DNA of 64,000 bases from Clostridium formicaceticum (lineage in GTDB: Bacteria > Bacillota > Clostridia > Peptostreptococcales > Natronincolaceae). The stretch lies in NCBI RefSeq assembly GCF_001854185.1, contig NZ_CP017603.1, positions 3,906,001 through 3,970,000 of the forward strand. Reading direction: 5' to 3'. Below are positions 46,601 to 54,934 of this stretch, piece after piece. The translations under genes were made by a program, and so were the position numbers. The notes below the pieces were generated by a model that saw only the letters and a list, made by a program, of their open reading frames with translations, was not told the DNA's origin and did not search any database. How positions within the stretch are numbered: the stretch's first letter is position 1; each line of letters opens with the position of its first letter.

Positions 46601-48010
46601 ACCGTCAGTGGCATTTTGTTTATTGCGTAACTCATCCACTAAATTCCTTCCCTGCCAATTTTCAGGGTTTTCTCCTATAGCTAATAATCCCATGATTCTC
46701 CCAGCATAATCTGTTGGAGATTTATCGGTAGAAAAATCTGCACTCTGCCACTGGGGTAAAGTCCAAACAGCATCCTTTAGGTTTTCACCAGCTCCCTTTA
46801 AAGCCACCAACTCCCACCAAGAAGTTAGCTCTCTCCTATTATTTTTATAGTAGCTCACTATATCTTCAACTAATTTTTCTAATTCTGGCAACGCACCTGG
46901 AATGACTTTTTCTCTAAATGTACTTATTGCTTGATTTAGTGCAGCCACCGCTGCATCTACTTCTGCTTGTGTTATGGTTTCACTATTTATTACAGTTGTT
47001 GCATGGTTGAGGACTGTTTGTAGTTGGTTTACCGCTGCTTGAGGGTAATTGCCAGGATTTTCTCCTACCACAGCATTGCTTATTAATTTTTCAGCTTCTC
47101 CAATAGCATTTGTCAAAGCTGTTTTGTTGACTTGCGGCACACTTGAGCCTTCCCCTACCGTTATAGGAATATCCCCTGTCCTTACCAGAAGTGGATAACT
47201 ATTAGCCACATCCTTGCTTACGCGTATGCTATAGCTTCCTGTTGTAGTGACATCTATTGCTGGTATCACTGCCTCTCCAGCATCGTCAGTAAAATACACT
47301 TTATCCTTAAAAACTACTTTTGCGCCTTCCACCGCCATCAACTTTATTTCTACATCCGGCCAGTTACTATAGTCTTCATAACTAGAGGTTACTTTCACCC
47401 TTATCTCCTGTCCCACCTGCGGATTTGCTGGTTCAATAGACACAATCGGAATCAGCGTATCGGGAGGGAACATACCATAATAAAAAACAATCTCTTCTCC
47501 ACCTTGTATTATGTACTCTCCTGCACCTACTGCAGCTGTTTCATTATTTACTAAAAACATCCATCCATCATAGCCGCCAAGCATGCCGCTTATTTCTCCA
47601 TTGATAGACTCAATATACAATCCGTAGGTTCCTTCTTTTATTTCATATGCTATTCTTGCGTTACTTAATGCTTGGCTTAAAGCATCAAGAGCAGTTGGTA
47701 TACTACCTATTGTTTCTACCTCAACTTCTCCACTAAATATATTACCACCTATTCCTTCTACCCTTAAAGAAAGATGTCTCGAAATCCTTTCTAAGTTGTC
47801 CTGCGCTGCACCTAGCATATTCACCCCACTGTCTATAATATCTTCTCCATAGACAGTTTCCGCCACAGTTTCTGATGCAGTTGTACTCGTAGGGCTTATA
47901 TCACTATTAGCTAAAACCTGACCATTAAAAAGCAATAAAAACATCAGTATAAACGAAATAGACCTAAATAATCGTGACTTATTCGATTGAAAAACGTTTT
48001 CTTTTCTCAT
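43616..48010 (-). CDS. Giant SLH-anchored protein with two DUF4430 domains and an alpha-barrel
   Basis: A secreted protein of 1464 residues. Approximate layout: signal peptide 1-34; first DUF4430 domain 77-180 (GYDGWMFLVNNE); Ig-like segment 185-285; FIVAR-like helical segment 293-370; alpha6-alpha6 repeats 373-640 with turns KQLNNGGFSLS and AQLNSGGFAS; cadherin-like beta sandwich 658-752; unknown beta region 757-935; second DUF4430 952-1046 (TAGWKYKVGSIIP, LLWFWAEDY); ZU5-like region 1180-1262; three SLH domains 1281-1464. Alpha-barrel plus DUF4430 is the domain pair of animal transcobalamin. The frame is open 100 codons further upstream, but that part overlaps the riboswitch. The ATG at 48010, with GGGGGAT upstream and a signal peptide after it, is the real start. 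Confidence 0.88.
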   Translation of the reverse strand: MRKENVFQSNKSRLFRSISFILMFLLLFNGQVLANSDISPTSTTASETVAETVYGEDIIDSGVNMLGAAQDNLERISRHLSLRVEGIGGNIFSGEVEVETIGSIPTALDALSQALSNARIAYEIKEGTYGLYIESINGEISGMLGGYDGWMFLVNNETAAVGAGEYIIQGGEEIVFYYGMFPPDTLIPIVSIEPANPQVGQEIRVKVTSSYEDYSNWPDVEIKLMAVEGAKVVFKDKVYFTDDAGEAVIPAIDVTTTGSYSIRVSKDVANSYPLLVRTGDIPITVGEGSSVPQVNKTALTNAIGEAEKLISNAVVGENPGNYPQAAVNQLQTVLNHATTVINSETITQAEVDAAVAALNQAISTFREKVIPGALPELEKLVEDIVSYYKNNRRELTSWWELVALKGAGENLKDAVWTLPQWQSADFSTDKSPTDYAGRIMGLLAIGENPENWQGRNLVDELRNKQNATDGSFGSINNHIYAMLALDAAQASYDKNKAVGHLLSKQLNNGGFSLSTTADSDVTAMALSVLGQHKGMTGVDTGIQRAISYLKTAQLNSGGFASIFTSMGSENANSSAMVISSLVAVGENITGDSWMKNGKTPLHALISYKKEDHSFAFLPEGGTNQAATQQALIAIGDLLANEPVYWRLKEKQVSDNADLLDLRCSTGFLSPSFSSKTYQYTLYIGSDVSEITINPIKANTNAIMSINNKTVSDAFEKIEVPKEYPEENVIEIKIVAEDGTAINTYTVKVIRAKKVTIGENAAETIELSANEPVNILLDNTTATNFMKITELQNHSITLPFVQVNANSSIGNIEVVFPKNLQVTGTSNWDGSIQLPKVVSNQEVSISNGTVNAVVEIGFPAGRLEFDQGVRIVMPEQAGKSAAFVSANNSPVEIVTTLSEDTQAAANALPAGGIAKIDVDDDLVIWTKHFTKFIAYTSSNTGGGSGGNPVSDEIKVRVEIVGKNNKNHYSGGITLSKDKANPFEALKATGVSYRARDNNAYIEEIAGEKEDGTSTAGWKYKVGSIIPGIPATEYTLKDGDHLLWFWAEDYTSTSPGGGGAAATTQGEILLSKEIEESIMGAIKKLEEASKHKNFVKSIPIEELEATSIVIGKDQPMTESQRKALQSLLEENIVAITQKVEARKESIVTDEKNEIILKITKDAISKEEEITVKEMEKKENIVLPSTHQFLSSIYAFGPKGLIFNKPMYISIRVAIPEDVSYEDIVLARYHEDEEQWVALATVVDASTGTITGLVEDFSKFSVLVRKDATEELQEEEEEKAVLISFQDVDEENYSWAIKEIKYLVEKGVIKGVGDHRFEPARAVNRAEFTTLLVKVLGLDDNISYQGRFQDVREEDWYAIHVQAALEAGIISGLTENTFAPYDKLTREQAAVMMSKILGEREAIGTTIFKDNHQIASWAIDRVAQVVDRGIFRGFPDETFRSKEYVTRAESAVLIYKFLREREQSTIL

Positions 48011-48162
48011 GCCTATCCCCCTTTGTAAATTTTCAAACCCTCCTACACTATATAGGAAGGATTTTAAGGTCTTCTTCTTTAAGTGACTTACCATCTCATC
48101 TAAAGTACTGGACTTTTCTAAACAGTTGATATTCCTGCTATCTCTCCCCCCTTCACGCCCCA

Positions 48163-48210
48163 AAAACAACAAAGTCCCCTTTTTGCCATTTGTAGCACTA
48201 AAGGGGTCCT
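48163..48210 (-). terminator. Attenuator between cobalamin aptamer and coding region
   Basis: Minus-strand CCCCTTT (48206-48200) can pair with AAAGGGG (48182-48176), followed by TTTGTTGTTTTT. Lying between the aptamer and the start codon, it is a plausible expression platform that ends transcription when cobalamin is bound. Confidence 0.55.
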
Positions 48211-48274
48211 GAAGTAGATTTACATGAAAAATAAACCTCTCCCATATTCGCGTGGGCAAGTTTTCATCAATATA

Positions 48275-48440
48275 GAACAAGCAGGTTTCCTGACTCAGGA
48301 TCATTGTCATAGTTGTGTCTTCCCAGATAGCATCCTCCAGTGACGATATTTTACAACTCGACTCTCCCTTACAGTGGCGCGACCGTGCTGGACTTTCACC
48401 AGCTTCCCTCTCTACTTTTTTAAAAGCATCACTTATTCTA
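48275..48440 (-). ncRNA. Cobalamin (AdoCbl-type) riboswitch aptamer
   Basis: The minus strand carries the conserved blocks in order: GAGGGAAGCTGGTGAAAGTCC, CGCGCCACTGTAAGGG, GTCACTGG, CTGGGAAGAC and, at the 3' end, the B12-box GAGTCAGGAAACCTGC. These define a cobalamin riboswitch. It precedes the SLH/DUF4430/ECF operon and should switch it off when the vitamin is plentiful. Confidence 0.95.
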
Positions 48441-48470
48441 TTTACTTTTTAATTTTATGTCCTTAAATAT

Positions 48471-48499
48471 AGGGTATCACTGTTAACATAATATGTCAA
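48471..48499 (-). promoter_or_regulatory. Probable promoter of the cobalamin operon
   Basis: Minus-strand TTGACA (48499-48494), 17 bases, then TACCCT (48476-48471). The -35 is perfect and the -10 weak. Transcription would begin just before the aptamer. Confidence 0.45.
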
Positions 48500-48608
48500 G
48501 GAATATCTTCCAGTACATACAGAAATAGCCTTCCTATACTTTCAGTTTACTTTGCCAATAGGTTATTGCACAACTTAAAATAATAAATTAAAAAAATTTC
48601 AAAATATA

Positions 48609-48637
48609 TTGACATCGGATACTGTATACATTAATAT
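48609..48637 (+). promoter_or_regulatory. Promoter of the AAA+/RyR gene
   Basis: TTGACA (48609-48614), 17-base spacer containing the small palindrome GTATAC, then TAATAT (48632-48637), 37 bases before the ATG. Confidence 0.6.
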
Positions 48638-48673
48638 ATATCTTTAATCAATAGCATAAAGGCAGGTGTATCT

Positions 48674-51256
48674 ATGAAAAATAAAAATATAAAAATCGTT
48701 GTAACAGGCGATATCTGCATCAATTCCCTTCAATGGATTACCGACCCTCAAAATAACGAAGGATTCAATTGGCAAACCCATTTAAATATGCACAATATGC
48801 TAAAGCCTGGAGAGTCTTTGCTTCTTTCTCAGCTTGTAGAATTAGCAACTGGTGCTTCTATTCTTGCCCCTAAAATTGAGGATATGGCATTAAAACTTTC
48901 AAGAGAATTTCTTCACTCTACTGCAGAGCTTAACCTTTTCCCTAAATATGATGATAGAAGAAACGAGGAGAAGGTGTATCGTGTAAAACACTTTCTTGGG
49001 TTTACAGGGCCCTCCTCAGGTATACCAAAACTTCTTCCTATCATCAATGATGATGAAAATGCTGCTATGGTTATTATAGATGATGAAAATAATGGGTTTA
49101 ACTTAAATACAGCGTTTTGGCCTTTAGCCATACAAACTCCTGAAAAGTCACCAATTATTCTATACAAAACCAACAATCCTAACGGTTCTAGTAAGCTTTG
49201 GAAGCATTTAGAAATGAATCATATAGAAAATACAATTGTCGTAATAAACAGCGATGATTTACGTTCAAAGGGGGTGAATATCAGCAAAAGCCTTTCTTGG
49301 GAAAAGACCGCTCAAAACTTCTTATGGCAAATTAATAATAGTCCTAATCTTGCCTTTCTCGCAAACTGCCATCATCTTATTGTGCCCTTTGGTCTTGAAG
49401 GTGCCATCTACTATAGAAATGATGGCATTGCGGAATCTCGCTTATACTTCCTTCCTGATGAGGTTGAAGGGGGTTTTGTTAAGGAAAATCAAGGAAAAAT
49501 GTATGGTCTTACCTCCTGCTTTGTTGCAGGTTTAGCACAAAGTATTGCTTCTGAAAATGCTGATAAGGCATCTTTATCTATATCCATTAACGATGGCATA
49601 CGTCAAGGTATTGTTGCCGCTCACAAATACTTTATTGAAGGTTTTGGTGAAAATCTGGAGGAATCCCCCTTCCCTCATCCTTCGATTTTTATAGAGGATG
49701 AAAATCATTTTATTTATAAAGAACATGTGCAGGATGTAAGAATACCTTGTTCCTCCAGCACCAACTGCTCCTCCTGCTGGTATATTCTTAAGGATAAAAG
49801 TTCTGCTAATTTAGCGGAAATTGCTTATGATATTGTTAAAAACGGTGAAGGAAGGGTTGCTAAATTTATCCCTATCGCACAATTTGGAAACTTAAAAACT
49901 GTAGACCGCGTTGAAATCGAAAGTTATAGATCCATAAAAAATCTCATGTGGGAATATGTTTCCAGTAAGAATACCGTTCGTCCTCTTTCCATTGCAATAT
50001 TTGGAACACCAGGCTCTGGAAAATCCTTTGGGGTAACTGAAATAGCTGCCAGCATTGCACCAAAATTAATAAAGAAGTTGGATTTTAATTTATCCCAATT
50101 TCGTTCACCATCAGATCTCATAAACGCCTTTCACAGGGTAAGAGATTACTCACTGCAAGGACGAATTCCTCTAGTATTTTTTGATGAATTTGATTCCAGT
50201 TTCGAAGGAAAACTTGGATGGTTAAAATACTTTTTAGCACCTATGCAGGATGGCGTTTTTAGAGAAGGAGAAGCTACCCACCCTATAGGAAAAGCAATTC
50301 TTGTATTTGCCGGTGGAACCGCCAGCACTTTTAAGGAGTTCTGGGGAAAAAATCTCACTGATGAAAACGAACAAAAACAATTCTTATTAGAGTTCAAAAA
50401 TGCAAAAGGCCCTGACTTTGTAAGTCGTTTGAGGGGTTATGTCAACATTCTAGGCGTTAATCAAACCACTGATTCCCGCGATCAGTTATTCATCATTAGA
50501 AGAGCTATGCTCCTGCGGTCATTTTTGCAGCGCAAAGTACCCCATCTCATCAACGATAAGGGTGAAGCTCAGATTGACAATGGTGTATTACGGGCATTGC
50601 TTAAGGTTCCTAGATACAAACATGAATCAAGGTCTATGGAAGCTATCCTTGAGATGAGTATGTTGGCACAAGCAAAAAAATGGGAACAATCTCATTTACC
50701 CTCTAGGGAACAATTAAAGCTCCATGTAGATGAAGAACAATTCTTACGCCACATGATGCATGATTCTTTTTATAGTGAAAAAATAGAGAATCTTGCAATA
50801 GCAGCCCATGAGAAGTATATCTCTCTTTACGCTGACAATAAAGAGATTGATCCGAATTTTGTTCAACCATGGCAATCTCTGAGTGAGTATCTTAAAGACT
50901 GTAGTCGTGATCAGGCAAAGCATATTCCTGATGCCTTGCTGAAGATAAACTATGATATTGTTTCCGTTAAGGATAAACCACCGATAAAAGAATTTACAGA
51001 TAGCGAGTTAAAAATTTTAGCTGCCCATGAACATACGCGATGGAGTCTACATAGAAAGGAAGCTGGTTGGAAATATGGTCCAGTGAAGGACTATAAGAAA
51101 AAAACAGAGCCAGCCCTTGTGTCGTGGGACGTGCTTCCTCATGAAAAGAAAATCAAGCTATACGAAATCGTCAAGATTTGGCCAGAAATTCTTGCTAATG
51201 CTAACTTTGCTATAGAACAGTTAACCTTTTCCCGCAATTGTGAAGCCTTAGGTTAA
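48674..51256 (+). CDS. Sugar-kinase-like region + AAA+ ATPase + RyR domain fusion
   Basis: An 860-residue soluble protein. Residues 5-320 look like a degenerate ribokinase (PfkB-type) fold: KIVVTGDICINSLQW at the start and GLTSCFVAGLAQSIA (278-292) where kinases have the glycine-rich DxVGAGD catalytic motif, here without the Asp. A cysteine cluster follows (C359, C365, C368). Residues 435-660 form an AAA+ ATPase with Walker A GTPGSGKS (444-451), Walker B LVFFDEFD (500-507) and arginine-rich sensor region. Residues 783-845 are a ryanodine-receptor (RyR) domain: AAHEHTRWSLHRKEAGWKYG...LVSWDVLP. Bacterial RyR domains occur in predicted nucleotide-signalling and conflict systems. The gene stands alone, divergent from the cobalamin operon, with its own promoter; GCAGGTG precedes the ATG. 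No function can be assigned. Confidence 0.8.
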   Translation: MKNKNIKIVVTGDICINSLQWITDPQNNEGFNWQTHLNMHNMLKPGESLLLSQLVELATGASILAPKIEDMALKLSREFLHSTAELNLFPKYDDRRNEEKVYRVKHFLGFTGPSSGIPKLLPIINDDENAAMVIIDDENNGFNLNTAFWPLAIQTPEKSPIILYKTNNPNGSSKLWKHLEMNHIENTIVVINSDDLRSKGVNISKSLSWEKTAQNFLWQINNSPNLAFLANCHHLIVPFGLEGAIYYRNDGIAESRLYFLPDEVEGGFVKENQGKMYGLTSCFVAGLAQSIASENADKASLSISINDGIRQGIVAAHKYFIEGFGENLEESPFPHPSIFIEDENHFIYKEHVQDVRIPCSSSTNCSSCWYILKDKSSANLAEIAYDIVKNGEGRVAKFIPIAQFGNLKTVDRVEIESYRSIKNLMWEYVSSKNTVRPLSIAIFGTPGSGKSFGVTEIAASIAPKLIKKLDFNLSQFRSPSDLINAFHRVRDYSLQGRIPLVFFDEFDSSFEGKLGWLKYFLAPMQDGVFREGEATHPIGKAILVFAGGTASTFKEFWGKNLTDENEQKQFLLEFKNAKGPDFVSRLRGYVNILGVNQTTDSRDQLFIIRRAMLLRSFLQRKVPHLINDKGEAQIDNGVLRALLKVPRYKHESRSMEAILEMSMLAQAKKWEQSHLPSREQLKLHVDEEQFLRHMMHDSFYSEKIENLAIAAHEKYISLYADNKEIDPNFVQPWQSLSEYLKDCSRDQAKHIPDALLKINYDIVSVKDKPPIKEFTDSELKILAAHEHTRWSLHRKEAGWKYGPVKDYKKKTEPALVSWDVLPHEKKIKLYEIVKIWPEILANANFAIEQLTFSRNCEALG

Positions 51257-51323
51257 TTTATAAAAATAAAATCAGCAACACACTAACACACAAAATCAAC
51301 GCCCTTCAGCAAGTTAAAGGCAT

Positions 51324-51358
51324 CAAAAAAATTAGGTGGAGACCCCCTCCGCCTAATT
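51324..51358 (-). terminator. Terminator of the DUF2284 gene
   Basis: Minus-strand AATTAGGCGGAG (51358-51347) pairs with CTCCACCTAATT (51341-51330), followed by seven T's. It may also slow transcription from the RyR gene in the other direction. Confidence 0.8.
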
Positions 51359-51416
51359 CTCCGATGCTTGTCTTTGGTTGAAAGCGTTTTGCTATAAAAC
51401 TATTTTAAACCTTTTT

Positions 51417-51944
51417 CTATGAATAAAGTACCCCGCCAATAAAAGTTACAGTATTTACACCATGATTATATTTCAGTCCATGGTGCTTCATCAGAGCCAT
51501 AACATCTATACCGTGAGCTTCACAGGAAATAATAGCATCCTCCGGTCTTCTGCATTTTTCTCCATCTATATAAGCACACTTCTCACAGAGTCTACATCCC
51601 CCTGCCCCCAGCATCATAAAATCATCACCAACACCAATATCCTTCTTAAGCTTTAGCAATCTATCACTAAAATCCTTTCCACCAGCCATCATACCCTTCA
51701 GATCAAAACTGCTTTTTAATTCATAAACATCGTATACAATGATAAATTTCGTATACTTTCTGATCCGTTTTTCCCCTTCTTCCAAAGAACCTACTGCCGG
51801 AGGACAGGTCCAGTTTTTGTTGTAACTTCCGCACTGATTTTTTTCACATAGTTTTCTCATTTCTTCTTTGATTTGTATTGATTCAACAGGTATTTCCTTG
51901 TTCTCTGGAAAAAAACGATCTACCTTTGACTGTATTCCTTCCAT
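51417..51944 (-). CDS. DUF2284 cysteine-rich metal-binding protein
   Basis: About 175 residues of the DUF2284 family, predicted metal-binding (perhaps iron-sulfur) proteins. Two cysteine clusters are visible: C-x6-C-x8-C near the N-terminus (LCEKNQCGSYNKNWTCPP) and C-x2-C-x2-C-x7-C with a further CEAHG in the second half (GGCRLCEKCAYIDGEKC). No reaction is known. The start is the ATG at 51944 behind AGGGAG. Monocistronic. Confidence 0.88.
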   Translation of the reverse strand: MEGIQSKVDRFFPENKEIPVESIQIKEEMRKLCEKNQCGSYNKNWTCPPAVGSLEEGEKRIRKYTKFIIVYDVYELKSSFDLKGMMAGGKDFSDRLLKLKKDIGVGDDFMMLGAGGCRLCEKCAYIDGEKCRRPEDAIISCEAHGIDVMALMKHHGLKYNHGVNTVTFIGGVLYS

Positions 51945-52036
51945 CTCCACCACTCCCTAAAGTATATTTAATATTGTCAAAATATCATAATTCTATATTA
52001 ACACTTTTGGGGAGCATATGAAAATGTTATAGTCCT

Positions 52037-53137
52037 TTATCCGCTTATTCTCTCTTGGGTGTTTATATCAAAAAAATGAACCTTTTCCATATCAAACTTC
52101 AGTTGAATTTTTTCGTTTTCCCCAGCAGAAAAGCTATTTTTCACCTCAATTGCTGCTATGATAGGGGTAGCATTAACGCTGCAGTGAAGATGAAGCTGAG
52201 AACCTAAAAATTCTTTCACTTCAATCAATGCCTCTACACTTTCATAGAATTTATCCTGATTGGTGTTTACTGTCAGGTGAATATCTTCTGGTCTAATACC
52301 CAAAATAATTTTTTTATCATTATAATTCTTTAGCCCTTCTTGATGAACTGCATAAATAGCTAGTTGTTGCTGTCCAAGTATCAAGCGATTCTTTTCTAAT
52401 CTTCCCTCTATAAAATTCATAGGGGGGGAACCAATAAACCCTCCGACAAACATATTTGCTGGATAATCATATACTTCACTTGGCTTACCGATCTGCTGTA
52501 CAACCCCCTCCTTCATAATGACAATTCTATCCGCCATTGTCATAGCCTCCACCTGATCATGGGTAACATAGACAAATGTTGTTTCTAATTTTTTGTGAAG
52601 TTTACTGATTTCAGTACGCATTTGTGCCCTTAATTTAGCATCCAAATTAGAAAGAGGTTCGTCCATCAAAAACACCTTCGGTTCCCTAACAATAGCACGC
52701 CCCAGTGCCACCCGTTGTCTCTGTCCCCCTGATAATTCTTTAGGTTTTCTATGAAGATAGTTTTCTATATCTAAAATAACAGCAGCTTGTTTAACCCTTC
52801 TCTTTATCTCTTCTTTGTTATATTTTTTAAGCTTAAGACCAAAAGCCATATTATCATATACATTCATGTGAGGATATAGGGCATAATTTTGAAACACCAT
52901 AGCTATATCTCTCTCCTTAGGAGGCTGGTCATTTACTTTTTGATCCCCTATATATAAACTTCCTTCAGAGATACTTTCTAAGCCAGCAATCATTCTCAAA
53001 GTTGTGGACTTACCACAACCAGAGGGACCTACCAAAACGATGAACTCTTTTTCAGAAATCTGTAGATTAAAATTATCAACAGCAATTACATCATTGCTGT
53101 AACGCTTATAAATATTTTCTAGTTTAATAGCAGACAA
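52037..53137 (-). CDS. ugpC: Ugp/Msm-type ABC transporter ATPase
   Basis: A 366-residue ATPase of the MalK/UgpC/MsmK class: Walker A GPSGCGKST, signature LSGGQRQR, Walker B VFLMDEPLSNLD, VTHDQVEAMT, and a C-terminal OB-fold (TOBE) regulatory domain from about residue 240. The start is TTG at 53137 with AGGAGG eight bases upstream. It powers the two permeases upstream, for glycerol-3-phosphate or a related substrate. Confidence 0.93.
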   Translation of the reverse strand: MSAIKLENIYKRYSNDVIAVDNFNLQISEKEFIVLVGPSGCGKSTTLRMIAGLESISEGSLYIGDQKVNDQPPKERDIAMVFQNYALYPHMNVYDNMAFGLKLKKYNKEEIKRRVKQAAVILDIENYLHRKPKELSGGQRQRVALGRAIVREPKVFLMDEPLSNLDAKLRAQMRTEISKLHKKLETTFVYVTHDQVEAMTMADRIVIMKEGVVQQIGKPSEVYDYPANMFVGGFIGSPPMNFIEGRLEKNRLILGQQQLAIYAVHQEGLKNYNDKKIILGIRPEDIHLTVNTNQDKFYESVEALIEVKEFLGSQLHLHCSVNATPIIAAIEVKNSFSAGENEKIQLKFDMEKVHFFDINTQERISG

Positions 53138-53208
53138 TGTGACTTCCTCCTATCCATTCTCTAAAAATTCATTACATGCAACTCTTTTAAATATTGTACT
53201 GACCTTTA

Positions 53209-54018
53209 TTATTTAATTCCTGACTGCATAAAACTGCTGATAAACTGTCTCTGGAAAACAAAGAAGGCTAAAAGCAGTGGAAAAATTACCAAGAAGGTAG
53301 CGGCAGTTACCTCCGCCCATTGTGCACCAGTTTCAAAAGATTGGGCAAAGATAGCTAAACCTACAGTTAATGGCCTGTTTTCAACAGAATTCGTTACAAT
53401 AAGAGGCCATAAAAAATTATTCCAATGATGGCTGACGGAGACTAAGCCAAAAGCAATATAAGTCGGTTTTGCTAAGGGCACGTAAATGTGCCAAATCCTT
53501 TGTACTAGGTTGCATCCATCTAGTTTTGCTGCTTCTTCTAATTCATAAGGTATGCTTTTAAAGGTTTGTCTCAGTAGAAAAATACCAAAGGCTGTTGCAA
53601 AGTAAGGAAGCATAATCCCTAGCTTCGTATCCAACAAAGAAAGTCCTGCTAATACTCGATAGTTTGGAAAAATCAATATATCTGTAGGAATCATTAACTG
53701 AATCAAAACCAACATAAATACAATATCTTTACCTCTAAATTCTAGTCTAGCAAAGGCATAGGCCGCTAAGGTAGCCGTCACTATCTGTATCCCTAAAATT
53801 CCAAATACGATGATAAAGGTATTCACATAGTACTGAAGGAAGGGAGCCGCCCCCCACGCACCGATAAAGTTGTCTAATGTAAAAGCTATGTGAAAGTTCA
53901 AAGTAGTAGCTAAGTGCTTTGGTTGAAAGGCAGTGACAACCATCCACAACAGTGGTATCACCCATACCAAAGCTAAAAAATATATAGCAAAATTCATCAT
54001 TCTACGCAATGTCCTCAC
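53209..54018 (-). CDS. ugpE: Ugp-type ABC permease, UgpE-like
   Basis: A 269-residue permease with six membrane helices and the EAA coupling loop ELEEAAKLDGCNLVQRIWHIYVPLAKP. N-terminal RTLRRMMNFAIYFLALVWVIPLLWMV is typical of the second permease of carbohydrate (CUT1) transporters. The annotated start is a GTG one base after the ugpA stop; a downstream ATG (54000) is possible. Confidence 0.92.
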   Translation of the reverse strand: MRTLRRMMNFAIYFLALVWVIPLLWMVVTAFQPKHLATTLNFHIAFTLDNFIGAWGAAPFLQYYVNTFIIVFGILGIQIVTATLAAYAFARLEFRGKDIVFMLVLIQLMIPTDILIFPNYRVLAGLSLLDTKLGIMLPYFATAFGIFLLRQTFKSIPYELEEAAKLDGCNLVQRIWHIYVPLAKPTYIAFGLVSVSHHWNNFLWPLIVTNSVENRPLTVGLAIFAQSFETGAQWAEVTAATFLVIFPLLLAFFVFQRQFISSFMQSGIK

Positions 54019-54019
54019 C

Positions 54020-54913
54020 CTAACTGTAATATATTTTTTTATCTAGCCCAAAGAATTGAATAGAAGCAATGATCACCATAATTACTAGCATAATTACTGT
54101 TAACGCTGATGCCACCCCTTGGTCCCAAAACTTAAAGGCTGTTTCGTATATATAATAAAGCAAAAGATTGCTGGCATTATTGGGTCCTCCTTGTGTCATA
54201 ATCACAAGATGATCCACAAGCTTAAAGGAATTTGTTAGGGCAATGATAAAAATAAATAAAGTTGTTGGCATCAATAGGGGGAAGGTAATTTTTCTAAATA
54301 CTGTTATAGAAGAAGCCCCATCTATCTCAGTTGCTTCATATAGTTCTCTAGAGATATTTTGCAATCCTGCTAGATAAAAAATCATAAAAAAACCCGATTC
54401 CTTCCATATCACCATGATAATCATAGCCCACATAACGATATTGGGATTTCCTAACCAATTGACTCTTCCCATGCCTGCCCAAGAAAGAATATGGTTCAAT
54501 AGTCCATACTCAGGTGTATAAATAAAGAGCCATATATTTGCAATAGCAATCATGGGAATAACAGTGGGATAGAAAAAAAAGGTTCTTAGCCAGCTGCGAC
54601 CAACCATCGCTTTATTTAGTACTAAAGCCATCAACATACCCATTCCCATGCTAATGGGAATAGTACCAGCAGCAAACCATATGTTATTTTTCAGTACCTT
54701 CCAAAACACTTCATCCTCCAACATCCCTCTAAAATTTCCTAATCCCATATAAATCCCCTGGGGGGTTCCTAAGTCCAATCGAAAGAAGCTTAAATGCAGG
54801 GTTTTAATAATAGGGTAAAAGGTAAAGAGGGTGATGAAGATAAGAGATGGAAAAAGTAGTACCCAAGCATAAAAGTTCCTTTGAAAGCTATTGTTTTTCC
54901 ATATTTTTCTCAT
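54020..54913 (-). CDS. ugpA: Ugp-type ABC permease, UgpA-like
   Basis: About 297 residues, six membrane helices, EAA loop ELYEATEIDGASSITVFRKITFPLLMP, and FLFIYTPEYGLLN/MTQGGPNNAS motifs of the first CUT1 permease. Start taken as the ATG at 54913 with AAAGGTG upstream. Forms the pore with UgpE. Confidence 0.92.
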   Translation of the reverse strand: MRKIWKNNSFQRNFYAWVLLFPSLIFITLFTFYPIIKTLHLSFFRLDLGTPQGIYMGLGNFRGMLEDEVFWKVLKNNIWFAAGTIPISMGMGMLMALVLNKAMVGRSWLRTFFFYPTVIPMIAIANIWLFIYTPEYGLLNHILSWAGMGRVNWLGNPNIVMWAMIIMVIWKESGFFMIFYLAGLQNISRELYEATEIDGASSITVFRKITFPLLMPTTLFIFIIALTNSFKLVDHLVIMTQGGPNNASNLLLYYIYETAFKFWDQGVASALTVIMLVIMVIIASIQFFGLDKKIYYS

Positions 54914-54934
54914 CTCAATCACCTTTCTAACTAT

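Noticed and set aside
48011-48310. 100-codon upstream extension of the giant SLH protein's frame
   Set aside because: It overlaps the cobalamin riboswitch and the attenuator, has no ribosome binding site or signal sequence, whereas the ATG at 48010 has both.
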